Shown piece by piece: positions 27,459-38,088 of a DNA stretch of 64,000 nt (positions within the stretch are counted from its first letter, which is position 1; each line of letters begins with the position of its first letter). A program made the translations under genes and the position numbers. The DNA is taken from positions 186,001-250,000 of the forward strand of contig JANJUV010000007.1 of assembly GCA_024710405.1 (NCBI GenBank). The letters run 5' to 3'. Origin of the DNA: Bacteroidales bacterium (lineage in GTDB: Bacteria; Bacteroidota; Bacteroidia; Bacteroidales; F082). The notes under the pieces are model-generated. The model was not told the DNA's origin. It saw only the letters and a list, made by a program, of their open reading frames with translations, and did not search any database.

Positions 27459-28988
27459 ATGCAGGAAACGATTTTAATACTGGATTTCGGCTCTCAATAT
27501 ACTCAATTGATTGCCAGAAGGGTAAGAGAGTTAAACGTGTATTGCGAGATCCATCCATTCAACCATTATCCTGCAATCAATGAACAGATTAAAGGAGTGA
27601 TTTTGTCCGGTAGCCCTTTCTCGGTGCGTGATCCTGAGTCACCGGCACCTGACCTTTCACAAATTAAGGGAAAACTGCCATTACTCGGAGTATGTTATGG
27701 TGCCCAGTACCTTGCCCAGCAAGCCGGTGCCAAAGTTGAGGCTTCCGCCACGCGAGAATATGGCAGGGCAAATCTGGCCTATATTGATGAGCAGTGTGCG
27801 CTCACAAAGGCGATGACTCCAGGCAGTCAGGTCTGGATGTCGCATGGCGACACTATTTTCAACCTTCCGGCCGGATACAAAGTTATTTCAAGCACTGCTG
27901 ATGTTGAAGTTGGCGGGTTTCATATCGAAGGGGAGCAAACTTTCGGAATTCAGTTCCATCCCGAAGTGTACCACTCAACAGAAGGGATGACACTCCTGAA
28001 GAATTTTGTGGTGGAAATCTGTGGCTGTCATCAGACCTGGACACCGGATTCGTTTATTGAAAGCAGTATTCTGGCCCTGCGTGAAAAACTTGGCAACGAC
28101 AAGGTTGTGCTTGGTCTCAGTGGTGGTGTTGATTCATCGGTGGCTTCGATGCTGCTGCACAGGGCAATTGGCAGCAGGCTGTACTGCATTTTTGTGGATA
28201 ACGGCTTGTTGCGCAAAAATGAATTTGACAAAGTGCTCCACTCCTATCGTGACCTTGGTCTGAACGTCAAAGGTGTTGATGCTAAAGAACAATTTTACAA
28301 GGCTTTACACGGCATTACAGATCCCGAGAAAAAGCGCAAAGCCATTGGCAACACCTTTATCGAAGTGTTTGATCAGGAAGCACATCAAATAGAAGATGTG
28401 TGCTGGCTGGCGCAGGGAACCATTTATCCGGATGTCATTGAGTCGGTTTCGGTTAAAGGCCCTTCGGCCACCATCAAATCGCACCACAATGTGGGCGGGT
28501 TGCCTGATTTCATGAAACTAAAGGTTGTTGAACCACTGAACTCCTTATTTAAGGACGAGGTTCGGATTATAGGCAGGCAGCTCGGTTTGCCTTCATTCAT
28601 CATCGACAGGCATCCTTTCCCCGGCCCGGGGCTCGGAATCAGGATATTGGGCGAAATTACACCCGAGAAAGTCAGGATTTTACAAGAAGTTGACGATATT
28701 TACGTTGAAGGATTATTCAACCACGGATTGTACCACAAGGTTTGGCAGGCTGCAGCCATTTTATTGCCGGTTCAGTCGGTGGGTGTGATGGGAGATGAAC
28801 GCACGTACGAAAATGTTGTAGCTTTAAGGGCTGTGAACTCTACTGACGGCATGACTGCAGATTGGTCGCACCTGCCTTATGAGTTTCTGGCAAAAATATC
28901 GAATGAGATCATCAATAAAGTTAAAGGAGTGAATCGGGTGGTATATGACATCAGCTCGAAACCGCCGGCCACCATTGAATGGGAATAG
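27459..28988 (+). CDS. guaA: GMP synthase (glutamine-hydrolysing)
   Basis: The 509-residue enzyme turns XMP into GMP with glutamine and ATP. The class I amidotransferase domain has the catalytic Cys79 in GVCYGAQ and FHPEVYHS downstream; the ATP-pyrophosphatase domain has the P-loop LSGGVDSS near 229-236 and ends with the dimerisation domain (C-terminus [11 protein letters not shown], the universal GuaA ending). I chose the ATG at 27459 because [16 protein letters not shown] is the standard start; a TTG 16 codons upstream is not needed. The LysM-PBP gene follows after 9 bases. Confidence 0.98.
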   Translation: MQETILILDFGSQYTQLIARRVRELNVYCEIHPFNHYPAINEQIKGVILSGSPFSVRDPESPAPDLSQIKGKLPLLGVCYGAQYLAQQAGAKVEASATREYGRANLAYIDEQCALTKAMTPGSQVWMSHGDTIFNLPAGYKVISSTADVEVGGFHIEGEQTFGIQFHPEVYHSTEGMTLLKNFVVEICGCHQTWTPDSFIESSILALREKLGNDKVVLGLSGGVDSSVASMLLHRAIGSRLYCIFVDNGLLRKNEFDKVLHSYRDLGLNVKGVDAKEQFYKALHGITDPEKKRKAIGNTFIEVFDQEAHQIEDVCWLAQGTIYPDVIESVSVKGPSATIKSHHNVGGLPDFMKLKVVEPLNSLFKDEVRIIGRQLGLPSFIIDRHPFPGPGLGIRILGEITPEKVRILQEVDDIYVEGLFNHGLYHKVWQAAAILLPVQSVGVMGDERTYENVVALRAVNSTDGMTADWSHLPYEFLAKISNEIINKVKGVNRVVYDISSKPPATIEWE

Positions 28989-28997
28989 CCTAACGTT

Positions 28998-31754
28998 ATG
29001 AAACAGATTACAGATATCGTCTTAAAATCATTCTTGATGATGACACTGCTGGCCGGACTGCTGCCTACAGCTTCAGGGCAGCAAGGCATTAGTGTTTCGT
29101 CACGTATTGAAAATCAGAACGGGAAAAGTTATTACTTGCATACCGTTTTGGCCGGTCAAACTTTGTATAGCATCTCCAAAACATACAAAACTGATATTGA
29201 GACGATTCTATTCAATAACCCCGAAGCCCGCACCGGTTTAAAAGTAAATCAGGTATTGCGAATTCCTGCCCTGTTCAACCCTCACCTTCCTGCAGAAGCA
29301 AACCAAATTCCTAAGAATGAGGCACCTATCACTGAAACACATGATTACATTTACCATGTTGCAGGAAAAAACAATACTTTTAAATACATAGCAGATATCT
29401 ATGTGGTTTCCGAAAACCTGATACGGGCAGCAAACCCAGGCCTGAGCGAACCAATTACCGAAGGAGAGTATGTGGTTGTACCTATTGCCCCAAAAAGTGC
29501 CACGCTAGATACCCGCACACTGGCCAACCGGCCTGACCTGATACCCTATGAGGTTCCTGCAAGTCGTAAAACAGAAACTCCATCTGCAATAACAACTGAC
29601 AAACCGCAGAAAAAGCCTGTAGTCAGCGAACAAAAATCCACACAAGCACCGTCAAATCAAAACCTAACAGCTTCTACATCAGCTAGTAGTGTAATTCCAC
29701 AGACTATCAAAACCGAAGTTGTTCCCTCCCGTCAGGATGTTTCGCAAGTTAGTATTGTTCCTATTATCTGGCCTGCTGTTGATTACAACCGTCACACTGT
29801 AAAAGAAAAAGAAACACTGTTTTCCATCGCCAGAGCATATAACATAAGGGTTTCTGAGATCAGGCAACTGAATCCCGGTTTGTCCGACACCCTCCAACCC
29901 GGCCAGATTTTGCTGCTTCCGGCTACTGCGCAACCTGCAGCTTCAGCCTTTCAGGAGTCTTCACTGCAGGAAACCAAAATCGGAACACCGACACCAGTAA
30001 ATGTTGAGACGCCACAAAACAATAAAAACTCAGATCAGGCTGATACGCTAAAACATACCGTCAAATCAGGAGAAACCCTTTACCGTATTGCAATAATATA
30101 TGGTTTATCGGTGGATGAGATTAAACTATTGAATCCCGGACTCAATGAGTTTATCAGGCCAGGTCAAAAGATTCTGGTAACGAAAAAAAAAATAGCCCCT
30201 GAGTATATACTTCATGAAATTGAATATCCGGAGCGCGCTGAAGAGCTGGCCGAGAAGTATGGCTTGAAACTCATCGATCTGCAGCGCATGAACCCCAGAA
30301 TGGGCAAACGGCTGAAAAGTGGCGAAAAGATCAGAATCCCTGTAAACAGAACAGCACATGATCTCATAAAGGATTCTAAAGATGGTTTGGAGGCAACACT
30401 TGTAAATGATGCAGTGGATGATGACATCAGGCGTCTCAGCAGCAGCTGTGAACAAAGTTTCGCCTTCAAAAACAAAACTTTCAGAGTTGCATTATTGATA
30501 CCATTCTTTCTGGAAGAAAAGGAGGATTTTTCAGTGAACATGACTCCGGAAACCGACCTTGAATCATTTGCAAATCTCAAAGAGTTCACCTTCATGGGTT
30601 TTTATGAAGGATTTCTGATTGCTGCAGATTCGCTGGCCAAAACCAAAGGACTCAGCATTGAACTTTCAGTGATGGATGTTGATCAGGATCTGAACAAAAC
30701 CAAAAACGCCATTGAAGCCATGGCGGACAAAAAACCCGACCTAATCGTAGGTCCGTTCTACAGTAAACCTTTTGAACATATTGCACGATATTCACGAGAC
30801 CATAATATTCTCATCATCAATCCGCTGGCACAACGCAATGAGATTCTCTCAGGATTCCCGAATGTCGTAAAGGTAAAACCAGCAGCAGAAACCCAACTTG
30901 ATTTCGTAGCAGCAGCCATAAAACAGTATTATCCCAAAGCACGTGTTTTTATTTATAGTCCCGGAAGCGGTAAATATTCCGGTCAGGTGGAAGCACTTAA
31001 ACAGAGACTTGAACAACTGTTACCATCTACTGTTAAAATTTCAAACGAAGATATGTATCAGCTGGCCGTTGAGCGCACTTCCGGACGAAGACAACCAGTT
31101 ATCAAACGGCAAATAACGGTTGAAGGCAGAACATTTCAGACCGACTGGTTACAGGCACACAAATATGATAGCACGACTTTCGACAATCCTGTAATGGCAA
31201 TCCGCTACTCGCAGGACAGCATCAGAATGGTTCAGCAGCTTGCCTCAAAAGTGCGCGACAACATTGTGATTGCCTATGCCGACGACAATGTTTTTGCAAT
31301 GGAGCTCATGAACAAACTGAATCAGTTAACCGACACAGCCACAATAAGGTTGTTCGGCCTTCCAAATTGGGACAGATTCGAAAATCTTTTTCCGGAGAAC
31401 CTGCTCAACCTGAGAGTGCACTATACTGTTCAAAGCCATGTGGACTATCAGGACTATTCTACAGAGCAATTTATCTATCATTACCGTACAAGGTTTAAAA
31501 ACGAACCAGACCAGTATGCATTTGAAGGATTCGATATAGCATGGTATTTTTTACAAAGCCTGATGCAATTCGATAAATCATCAGCAGATTGCATTCCAAC
31601 ATTTATGACAGAATTGCTGCAATCCGACTTCCTGTTCAGAAAAAGCAACCCGCAGGACGGTTTGGAGAACATTTATTGGAATACCTACCGCATCGACAGG
31701 TACAGGCTTACGCATATGCCGGTAATGGTTCGACCAGTTGATAAAGGGAGATAA
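28998..31754 (+). CDS. Secreted protein with five LysM repeats and a periplasmic-binding-protein-like domain
   Basis: The 918-residue protein has a signal peptide (residues 1-27), then five LysM-like modules: about 33-85 (LHTVLAGQTLYSISKTYK), 112-165, 262-308 (RHTVKEKETLFSIARAYN), 350-395 (KHTVKSGETLYRIA) and a weaker one near 400-447. A Pro/Ser/Thr/Gln-rich linker lies between the second and third. The C-terminal 430 residues (from FRVALLIPFFLEE, about 496) look like a type I periplasmic binding fold (LIVGPFYSKPFEHIARY, ANMFAMELMNKL-like). It likely binds peptidoglycan and a small ligand or helps place cell-wall enzymes. Its position behind guaA recurs in Bacteroidota. It is probably in one unit with guaA and the MORN lipoprotein. 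Confidence 0.82.
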   Translation: MKQITDIVLKSFLMMTLLAGLLPTASGQQGISVSSRIENQNGKSYYLHTVLAGQTLYSISKTYKTDIETILFNNPEARTGLKVNQVLRIPALFNPHLPAEANQIPKNEAPITETHDYIYHVAGKNNTFKYIADIYVVSENLIRAANPGLSEPITEGEYVVVPIAPKSATLDTRTLANRPDLIPYEVPASRKTETPSAITTDKPQKKPVVSEQKSTQAPSNQNLTASTSASSVIPQTIKTEVVPSRQDVSQVSIVPIIWPAVDYNRHTVKEKETLFSIARAYNIRVSEIRQLNPGLSDTLQPGQILLLPATAQPAASAFQESSLQETKIGTPTPVNVETPQNNKNSDQADTLKHTVKSGETLYRIAIIYGLSVDEIKLLNPGLNEFIRPGQKILVTKKKIAPEYILHEIEYPERAEELAEKYGLKLIDLQRMNPRMGKRLKSGEKIRIPVNRTAHDLIKDSKDGLEATLVNDAVDDDIRRLSSSCEQSFAFKNKTFRVALLIPFFLEEKEDFSVNMTPETDLESFANLKEFTFMGFYEGFLIAADSLAKTKGLSIELSVMDVDQDLNKTKNAIEAMADKKPDLIVGPFYSKPFEHIARYSRDHNILIINPLAQRNEILSGFPNVVKVKPAAETQLDFVAAAIKQYYPKARVFIYSPGSGKYSGQVEALKQRLEQLLPSTVKISNEDMYQLAVERTSGRRQPVIKRQITVEGRTFQTDWLQAHKYDSTTFDNPVMAIRYSQDSIRMVQQLASKVRDNIVIAYADDNVFAMELMNKLNQLTDTATIRLFGLPNWDRFENLFPENLLNLRVHYTVQSHVDYQDYSTEQFIYHYRTRFKNEPDQYAFEGFDIAWYFLQSLMQFDKSSADCIPTFMTELLQSDFLFRKSNPQDGLENIYWNTYRIDRYRLTHMPVMVRPVDKGR

Positions 31755-31759
31755 ACCGC

Positions 31760-32422
31760 ATGTTTAGAACCCCATTAAAAGTTGTTGTTCTGTTTCTTTT
31801 CGCCGGACTGTTGTTTTCCTGCAATTCAGTCGAAATCAAGAAATCATTCCATGAAAATGGCGCCCTGAGATCAAAACTTTCCTATCATAAAGGGATACTT
31901 AACGGTACTTCAACCTGGTACTATTCCAACGGAAATCTGCAGCAGGAAGCTAATTATCGTGACAATATGCTTCACGGGCCGTCTTTACGGTGGCACGAAA
32001 ACGGAAAGCTGCAGTCAGAGATGTATTACAAGAACAACCTGAAGGACAGTGTCAACAAGACTTTCAATAACTCAGGCGAGCTTGTGATTCTGGAGCATTA
32101 CAGAAACGATACGCTGCATGGCCCGTATGAAAGGTATTATCCCGAAGGAAGGAAACTGATGATGAAGGGCTCATACAACGAAGGTTTGATGGAAGGAAGC
32201 TGGCTCTTTTTCAGCCGTGAAGGCTCAATTATGGGAAAAGCAGATTACATTAGTGGAACAGGAATCCAAAAAGCATGGCATCCCAATGGCAACCTAAGCC
32301 GTGTGATTCCCTATATAAACAACCTCAGGCATGGCCGCGAAGAACATTATGACCTTGATGGGAAACCAATCAAAACACTGATCTTTGAAAGAGGTGTCCA
32401 AATGCAGGAAATCTTACACTGA
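31760..32422 (+). CDS. MORN-repeat lipoprotein
   Basis: The 220-residue protein has a lipoprotein signal (lipobox LFSC, Cys21) and about seven copies of a 20-23-residue MORN-like beta-hairpin repeat (HENGALRSKLSYHKGILNG, YSNGNLQQEANYRDNMLHG, HENGKLQSEMYYKNNLKD, and so on). It is the kind of protein often labelled YwqK-like antitoxin in automated annotation, but there is no toxin partner and the signal peptide argues against that. It follows the LysM protein after 5 bases and may act with it at the envelope. Confidence 0.78.
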   Translation: MFRTPLKVVVLFLFAGLLFSCNSVEIKKSFHENGALRSKLSYHKGILNGTSTWYYSNGNLQQEANYRDNMLHGPSLRWHENGKLQSEMYYKNNLKDSVNKTFNNSGELVILEHYRNDTLHGPYERYYPEGRKLMMKGSYNEGLMEGSWLFFSREGSIMGKADYISGTGIQKAWHPNGNLSRVIPYINNLRHGREEHYDLDGKPIKTLIFERGVQMQEILH

Positions 32423-32524
32423 TTCTTCTTTGAAAAACTTGATCTCCCGGAATGGCTTTAGCACAGAGAGCCACAAAGAAGACAATAAGTTAAAGTTCAA
32501 CTAAAACATGGTTTTATGCAACTA

Positions 32525-32553
32525 TTAGCCTTACAGCCTTTTATTGAGGCTAA
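32525..32553. terminator. Hairpin over the stop codon of the LEA-like lipoprotein gene
   Basis: TTAGCCT (32525-32531) pairs with AGGCTAA (32547-32553) around a 15-base loop. It spans the 3' end of the minus-strand gene and lies about 100 bases past the convergent plus-strand gene. There is no T tract, so its role as a terminator is weakly supported. Confidence 0.3.
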
Positions 32554-33112
32554 TATAGGTTGGCGACGCAAGTTCTTTTGTCCCGATGCGGATATATGGT
32601 TTCACCTTAACAGTAATTTTTGCCCCATTCCCCTTTCCGGATACCAGGCTGAAAGCCAGATTCACAAGAGATTCACCTGTTTTTCCGCTGAGTGCTTGAA
32701 ACAGTTCCACATCAATCGGTATGCTAATCAGGGTTGATGCCCCGGGGCCGATTTCATACTTTTCCAATACGTTACCACGTACAATTTCGTTGTTGTCAAG
32801 TTCGAGGATAAAGTCCATTTTGCTCATGGAAGCTTTGCGGTTGTTCGGGTTGTCAGCCTTGATGAGCAGGTTCATCTGTAAGGGTAGGTTTTTGCTGAAC
32901 AAGGCTCCTGTCAGTGTCATGGATTCACCAATTCCCAGACCAGACTTATTCATGCCAGACTTTAGATGAATACCTGCAAGCCTAACGTTTTCAACACCTT
33001 CGAGCGAAAAGTCACAATTAGACAACTGCTGCATTTCGCCTACCTGATTGAGCACTCCACAACCCGAGAGGGCAAATAGAACCGGAATTAATACAACCAA
33101 AACTTTCTTCAT
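32531..33112 (-). CDS. LEA-type-2-like lipoprotein
   Basis: The 193-residue protein has a lipoprotein signal (lipobox ALSGC, Cys18) and a beta-rich body similar to LEA type 2/WHy domains (LPLQMNLLIKADNPNNRKASMSKMDFILELDN), where the pattern of V-x-NPN is typical. I chose the ATG at 33110-33112; a start 20 codons upstream would overlap the typA coding end. It follows typA by 19 bases and is probably co-transcribed with it. The function is unknown; the fold suggests a structural or binding role at the envelope. Confidence 0.75.
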   Translation of the reverse strand: MKKVLVVLIPVLFALSGCGVLNQVGEMQQLSNCDFSLEGVENVRLAGIHLKSGMNKSGLGIGESMTLTGALFSKNLPLQMNLLIKADNPNNRKASMSKMDFILELDNNEIVRGNVLEKYEIGPGASTLISIPIDVELFQALSGKTGESLVNLAFSLVSGKGNGAKITVKVKPYIRIGTKELASPTYISLNKRL

Positions 33113-33131
33113 GTTCAGCGGATATTCCTTA

Positions 33132-34940
33132 TTAATCTTTTTGTTTACCAAACCTTTTCCTGTCATTTTCATCCAGCAGAATCTTTCTCAACCGGAGCGA
33201 ACGAGGTGTTACTTCCAGATACTCATCATCGCGGATATACTCCATGTATTCTTCGAGCGAAAACCGGATTGCCGGGATGATCATCACCTTTTCATCGGAA
33301 CCCGAAGCACGCATGTTGGTCAGTTTTTTGGTCTTGTTCACATTGATTACCAAATCGTTGGATCTTGTATGTTCACCAATTACCTGACCCATATAAACAT
33401 CTTCGTTCGGATGAATAAAAAAACTACCTCTGTCCTGCAGTTTAAAAATGGAAAACGGTATTGCCGTCCCTGTTTCCATTGAAATCAGGGCTCCGTTATT
33501 TCGTGGACTGATTTCACCTTTCCAGGGCTCAAACCTTTTGAATCGATGGCCTATGATTGCTTCGCCTTCAGTTGCCGTTAAAATATTGTTTCTGAGGCCG
33601 ATGATTCCACGTGATGGAATGAGGAACTCAATGTGCATCCGGTCGCCTTTCGGGCTCATTTCGGTTAGCTCGCCCTTACGCATGGTTACCTGTTCGATTA
33701 CCCGTCCTGCAAAGTCCTCCGGAACCTGCACGGTCAGGCTTTCAATGGGTTCGTTCTTAACACCGTCGATGGTTTTGATGATCACTCGTGGCTGGCCGAG
33801 CTGGAATTCATAGCCTTCGCGCCGCATGGTTTCCACAAGTATGGACAGGTGAAGGATTCCGCGGCCGTACACCAAAAGCGCATCCGGCGATTCGGTATCC
33901 TCCACACGCAAAGCAAGATTTTTCTCGGTTTCCTTATACAATCTGTCACGCAAATGCCTCGATGTCACAAATTTACCTTCTTTTCCAAAAAACGGTGAGT
34001 TGTTAATGGTAAACAACATGCTCATCGTTGGCTCATCGATTCTGATTGGCGGAAGTCCTTCTGGTTTTTCAAAGTCAGCCACCGTATCCCCGATTTCAAA
34101 ATCCTCAATACCCATAATGGCAATGATGTCGCCTGCATAGACCGGCACCTTGATGCGTTCTTTTCCGAGTCCTTCAAAGGTGTATAATTCCTTGATATTT
34201 GATTTCGTGATTGTTCCGTCACGTTTCACCAGACTCACATTCATACCAGCCTGCAACATACCACGGGTGAGTCTGCCAACTGCAATACGGCCCACATAAG
34301 AACTGTAGTCCAGTGAAGTAATCTGCATCTGAGGACTTCCCTCTACAAACTCAGCTTTTGGAATGTGTTTTATAATGGTGTCGAGCAGGTAAGAAACATC
34401 CTGAGCGGGCGTTTGCCAGTCATCAGCCATCCAGCCGTTCTTCGAGGAGCCGAAAACTGTCGGAAAATCAAGTTGTTCTTCTGAAGCGCCCAGATTAAAC
34501 ATCAGGTCGAAAACAGCTTCCTGAACTTCGTCAGGACGGCAATTGGGTTTATCAACTTTGTTAATGACGACGATTGGTTTGAGGCCAAGTTCAACGGCTT
34601 TCTGAAGTACAAAACGAGTTTGCGGCATCGGGCCTTCAAAAGCATCAACAAGTAGTAATACCCCATCGGCCATGTTAAGTACACGTTCTACCTCGCCTCC
34701 GAAATCGGCATGTCCGGGTGTGTCGATAATGTTGATCTTAACATCTTTGTATCGTACTGAAACGTTCTTGGCAAGGATAGTGATACCCCTTTCACGTTCC
34801 AAATCGTTGTTATCGAGTATCAGTTCGCCCATTTCCTGATTGTCTCTGAATAATTTTACCTGATGCAAGATACGGTCAACCAAGGTTGTTTTGCCGTGGT
34901 CAACGTGGGCTATTATAGCTATATTTCTGATATTGTGCAT
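33132..34940 (-). CDS. typA: Translational GTPase TypA/BipA
   Basis: The 602-residue protein is a ribosome-binding GTPase with G1 AHVDHGKTT (residues 10-18), G3 DTPGHADF (about 72-79) and G4 NKVD (about 128-131), then EF-G-like domains III and V and the BipA-specific C-terminal domain. It assists ribosome assembly and translation under stress or at low temperature. I chose the ATG at 34938-34940, which gives the typical [17 protein letters not shown] start. A TATTTTTG -7-like box lies at 34973-34980 on this strand. The gene is divergent from lplA. Confidence 0.97.
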   Translation of the reverse strand: MHNIRNIAIIAHVDHGKTTLVDRILHQVKLFRDNQEMGELILDNNDLERERGITILAKNVSVRYKDVKINIIDTPGHADFGGEVERVLNMADGVLLLVDAFEGPMPQTRFVLQKAVELGLKPIVVINKVDKPNCRPDEVQEAVFDLMFNLGASEEQLDFPTVFGSSKNGWMADDWQTPAQDVSYLLDTIIKHIPKAEFVEGSPQMQITSLDYSSYVGRIAVGRLTRGMLQAGMNVSLVKRDGTITKSNIKELYTFEGLGKERIKVPVYAGDIIAIMGIEDFEIGDTVADFEKPEGLPPIRIDEPTMSMLFTINNSPFFGKEGKFVTSRHLRDRLYKETEKNLALRVEDTESPDALLVYGRGILHLSILVETMRREGYEFQLGQPRVIIKTIDGVKNEPIESLTVQVPEDFAGRVIEQVTMRKGELTEMSPKGDRMHIEFLIPSRGIIGLRNNILTATEGEAIIGHRFKRFEPWKGEISPRNNGALISMETGTAIPFSIFKLQDRGSFFIHPNEDVYMGQVIGEHTRSNDLVINVNKTKKLTNMRASGSDEKVMIIPAIRFSLEEYMEYIRDDEYLEVTPRSLRLRKILLDENDRKRFGKQKD

Positions 34941-34972
34941 GTAGTGTGTTTCAAGTGCTAAGTAAGAGGCTG

Positions 34973-35019
34973 CAAAAATACGCTTTATACCCGAACTGCA
35001 TTGAAATTTAGTAACTTTG
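34973..35019. promoter_or_regulatory. Divergent candidate -7 boxes between typA and lplA
   Basis: On the minus strand TATTTTTG (34973-34980) precedes typA by 32 bases. On the plus strand TAACTTTG (35012-35019) precedes lplA by 30 bases. Neither has a TTG at the normal spacing, but the two fit the divergent arrangement. Confidence 0.4.
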
Positions 35020-35049
35020 CAGGCTTTATCCTGAGCATCCTGCCTGAGC

Positions 35050-36012
35050 ATGATATTAATCAGATCCGAAAGTTTCGACCCTTATTACAACCTCGCAGCG
35101 GAGGAATTCCTGCTGAAAAGCAGTCAGGACGACATTATTCTGTTGTATCGTAATCGCCCTTCAGTGGTAATAGGCAAACACCAGAACGCACTGGCTGAAG
35201 CTGATATGCGCTTTCTCAAAAGCAAAGGTATCATGCTCGCCAGAAGGATCTCAGGAGGAGGAACTGTGTACCATGACCCTGGAAATCTGAATTTTTCGTT
35301 CATCCGCAACCATGCAGGCGAAGGCCATCAGATTGATTTCACTCGGGCAGTTGGCCCAATAGTGGCATTTTTGCAAAGTTTGGGTCTAAACGCACACATC
35401 ATCAGAAATAACAGCCTTGTTGTGAACGGTATGAAGGTATCAGGCAATTCGGCCCATGTGTTTCGTTCAAGGACCCTGCATCATGGAACACTTCTCTTTG
35501 AAGCAGACCTTGAAATGCTTAACGAAGTGATTCAGAAAGAACCTGATAACTACCATTCAAAAGCTGTCAGGTCGGTGCGTGCAACAGTGACCAACCTTAA
35601 AGAGCTGCTCAATCCAAGCATGAATCTGGAGAAATTCACCAATCAGCTGGTCATGCATCTTAACCCCGCCGAAATTCGCAGTCTCAGCATTCAGGAAGAA
35701 GAAGCCATCAGCATTTTAGCCTACGGGAAATACAACCAGTGGGAATGGAATTTTGGCTATTCGCCAGACTATACTTACACAAAAAAAATTCGACACCAAA
35801 ACAAGAACTTTCATATCACATTGTTTGTTAGCAAAGGGATCATCCTTGAAGTTCGTGTTGCAGGCGAAATGGAATCAGAATTTCCCGACACGCTCAAAAA
35901 TGCACTGATCAACCAAAAGCATGACGAAATTATCAGATCCGGCAACGTAGGCGAAAAAGAAAACAGCATCTTTGCAGCGGATTTGGCAGAAATATTCAAA
36001 CAACTAACATAA
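35050..36012 (+). CDS. lplA: Lipoate-protein ligase A
   Basis: The 320-residue enzyme attaches free lipoate to E2 and GcvH lipoyl domains using ATP. The N-terminal catalytic domain has the family motifs RRISGGGTVYHDPGNLNFSF (about residues 70-89) and KVSGNSAHVFRSRTLHHGTLL (about 135-155), and the smaller C-terminal domain (from about 240) fits the adenylation-accessory part. The active-site Lys is in the KVSG segment. The ATG at 35050 is the first start. The DUF1338 gene follows 11 bases later. Confidence 0.93.
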   Translation: MILIRSESFDPYYNLAAEEFLLKSSQDDIILLYRNRPSVVIGKHQNALAEADMRFLKSKGIMLARRISGGGTVYHDPGNLNFSFIRNHAGEGHQIDFTRAVGPIVAFLQSLGLNAHIIRNNSLVVNGMKVSGNSAHVFRSRTLHHGTLLFEADLEMLNEVIQKEPDNYHSKAVRSVRATVTNLKELLNPSMNLEKFTNQLVMHLNPAEIRSLSIQEEEAISILAYGKYNQWEWNFGYSPDYTYTKKIRHQNKNFHITLFVSKGIILEVRVAGEMESEFPDTLKNALINQKHDEIIRSGNVGEKENSIFAADLAEIFKQLT

Positions 36013-36023
36013 AAAGCACAACC

Positions 36024-36818
36024 ATGAATGCAAACCGGATATTTGACAGGCTCTGGAACGACTACACACAACAAAACCCATCAGTGAGGCAGGTACACGA
36101 TCTGTTCCTTATTGAAGGAGAGACCGTTATGAACGATCACATCGCGTTCAGGACATTTGACGACCCAAGGGTAAATATTGACGTACTCTCAAGAATTTTC
36201 ATCGAAGCAGGTTATGTGTATAAAGGTGACTACCATTTCGAAGAAAAACATCTGTATGCCAAACATTTTGAAATGGATGGCGGCCCGCGTGTGTTTATTT
36301 CTGAGTTGCTTGCTTCAAAGTTCAGTCCCTATGTGCAGCAGGTGATCAGACAAACAGTTGATAATATCCCTGCAGAATTGCTGGGGTCAGACGAATTGAT
36401 TTTCAGTGGATGCAGCTGGGGGAAACCATCCTACGAGGTTTATGAGAAACTGAGGGCCGAATCGGAGTATGCTGCATGGCTTTATGTTCACGGCTTCAGA
36501 GCTAACCACTTTACGGTAAGTGTCAATGGCCTGAAAAAATACAACACACTTGAAAAGGTAAACCAACTATTGAAAGACAACGGATTCAGAATCAACGATT
36601 CGGGTGGCGAGATCAAGGGTACTCCGGCAGAATTGCTGGAGCAGTCAAGCATCCGCTCGGAAATGATTTATGTTGATTTTATAGAAGGCTCAAAGGAAAT
36701 TCCGGGCTGCTACTATGAGTTTGCAAGACGATATCCGGATGCTGATGGCAATCTCTACTCCGGATTTATCGCTAAATCAGCGGATAAAATTTTCGAGAGC
36801 ACGGATAAGGTTTCCTGA
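36024..36818 (+). CDS. DUF1338 protein (2-oxoadipate dioxygenase/decarboxylase-like)
   Basis: The 264-residue protein belongs to the DUF1338 (HglS/YdcJ) family. Metal-binding residues are visible in MNDHIAFRTFDD (His near 40) and KHLYAKHFE (about 76-84), with a further Glu in the C-terminal part. Characterised relatives are Fe(II)-dependent and convert 2-oxoadipate to 2-hydroxyglutarate in lysine breakdown. This is the short form; the plant and gammaproteobacterial enzymes are longer. Its place behind lplA suggests shared transcription but gives no clear metabolic link. No lysine catabolic genes adjoin. Confidence 0.85.
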   Translation: MNANRIFDRLWNDYTQQNPSVRQVHDLFLIEGETVMNDHIAFRTFDDPRVNIDVLSRIFIEAGYVYKGDYHFEEKHLYAKHFEMDGGPRVFISELLASKFSPYVQQVIRQTVDNIPAELLGSDELIFSGCSWGKPSYEVYEKLRAESEYAAWLYVHGFRANHFTVSVNGLKKYNTLEKVNQLLKDNGFRINDSGGEIKGTPAELLEQSSIRSEMIYVDFIEGSKEIPGCYYEFARRYPDADGNLYSGFIAKSADKIFESTDKVS

Positions 36819-36935
36819 AGTCTGATCTTTCGGATCGTATTAATTATCAATTATTTTGATTATTCTTTTATCATTATATGATGCAGCAATGAGCTCCTGC
36901 GACAATGAACGGCACATAATGAGCATCTCGATGAA

Positions 36936-37901
36936 ATGGAGTATTTGACTATGAACAATTCTGTTAAAATAGAATTGGCCGCCAGATATATCCGTGAGGG
37001 CAAGTTAGTAGCCTTCCCTACCGAAACCGTCTATGGGCTGGGAGCAAACGCATTGGACAGTATGGCCGTAGCGAGAATTTTTGAACTCAAAGAACGTCCA
37101 TTTTTCGATCCGTTGATTATCCATATTGCTTGTTTGGAGCAATTGGAAAAACTTGTTTTACACCCCCCCGAAACCGTTTATAGATTAGCTGAAAAATTCT
37201 GGCCAGGCCCATTAACCATGGTGTTGCCAAAAAGCCCGTTGGTTCCGGAGATTGTAACAGCGGGACTACCTACTGTTGGTATCAGAATGCCCGGCAATGC
37301 CATTGCTCTGGAATTGATTAAGAAATCTGACTGCCCTATAGCAGCACCCAGTGCCAACAAATTTGGCCGTATTAGTCCAACCACGGCAGCTCATGTGAAA
37401 AAGCAGCTTCCAAACGTAGATTATATTCTCGACGGAGGCAGAACGACGGTCGGGATTGAGTCCACCATCATCAGACTTACGGAATACGGTTTTCAAATCT
37501 TGCGTAATGGAATTATTACTCAGGAAAATATAGAGTCAATTACACCATATGACTATCGTACAGAAATTGAAGAACTCTCAGCACCGGGAATGATGAAGTC
37601 GCACTACAGTCCCAGAAAGAAGCTGCTGATTGCTGACAGAAAGATCGCGGATATCGACAAAACACGGGCAGGACTTATGTCGTTTTCTGGTCAACTGGAA
37701 CATGGCTATCTGAAAGTCGCCAGGCTTTCTGAAAGTATGGATTTGAAGGATTATGCGGTGAATATGTTTGAAGCCATGCACGCTTTTGAAGACGATCCCG
37801 AAGTGGAAGTAATCATAGCCGAACCGGTAAGCGAAACAGGAATTGGAAAAGCCATCATGGACAGGCTGAGAAAAGCCGAATATAGCTGGCGGCAAATTTA
37901 G
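36936..37901 (+). CDS. Threonylcarbamoyl-AMP synthase (Sua5 type)
   Basis: The 321-residue protein makes threonylcarbamoyl-AMP for the t6A modification of tRNA position 37. The YrdC-like domain (residues 10-200) has FPTETVYGLGANA, KERPFFDPLIIHI, KFWPGPLTMVL and GRTTVGIESTII; the C-terminal Sua5 domain (about 220-320) begins with the APGMMKSHYSP linker. So it is the long Sua5 form rather than short TsaC. Two in-frame ATGs (36936 and 36951) are close and either could be used. There is a 117-base gap after the DUF1338 gene. Confidence 0.95.
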   Translation: MEYLTMNNSVKIELAARYIREGKLVAFPTETVYGLGANALDSMAVARIFELKERPFFDPLIIHIACLEQLEKLVLHPPETVYRLAEKFWPGPLTMVLPKSPLVPEIVTAGLPTVGIRMPGNAIALELIKKSDCPIAAPSANKFGRISPTTAAHVKKQLPNVDYILDGGRTTVGIESTIIRLTEYGFQILRNGIITQENIESITPYDYRTEIEELSAPGMMKSHYSPRKKLLIADRKIADIDKTRAGLMSFSGQLEHGYLKVARLSESMDLKDYAVNMFEAMHAFEDDPEVEVIIAEPVSETGIGKAIMDRLRKAEYSWRQI

Positions 37902-38088
37902 TATTAGTTTAGGCTTGGTTCTGCGCAGGGTGTAATGTCTACGCGGTAATGATAAAAATGATTCTGAAACCGAATGAAGGAATCAGAGAATCATACGTAC
38001 AAATTCCTGGTTGCTCCTCAGGCGAATCCTTATTTTAAACAAAAGCAATGCTTCTCCGGTATATTAATCACAGAAAAGATTTGGGTTA

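Noticed and set aside
31760-32422. Antitoxin label (YwqK type) for the MORN lipoprotein
   Set aside because: It has a lipoprotein signal peptide and no toxin partner, so a toxin-antitoxin role is unsupported.
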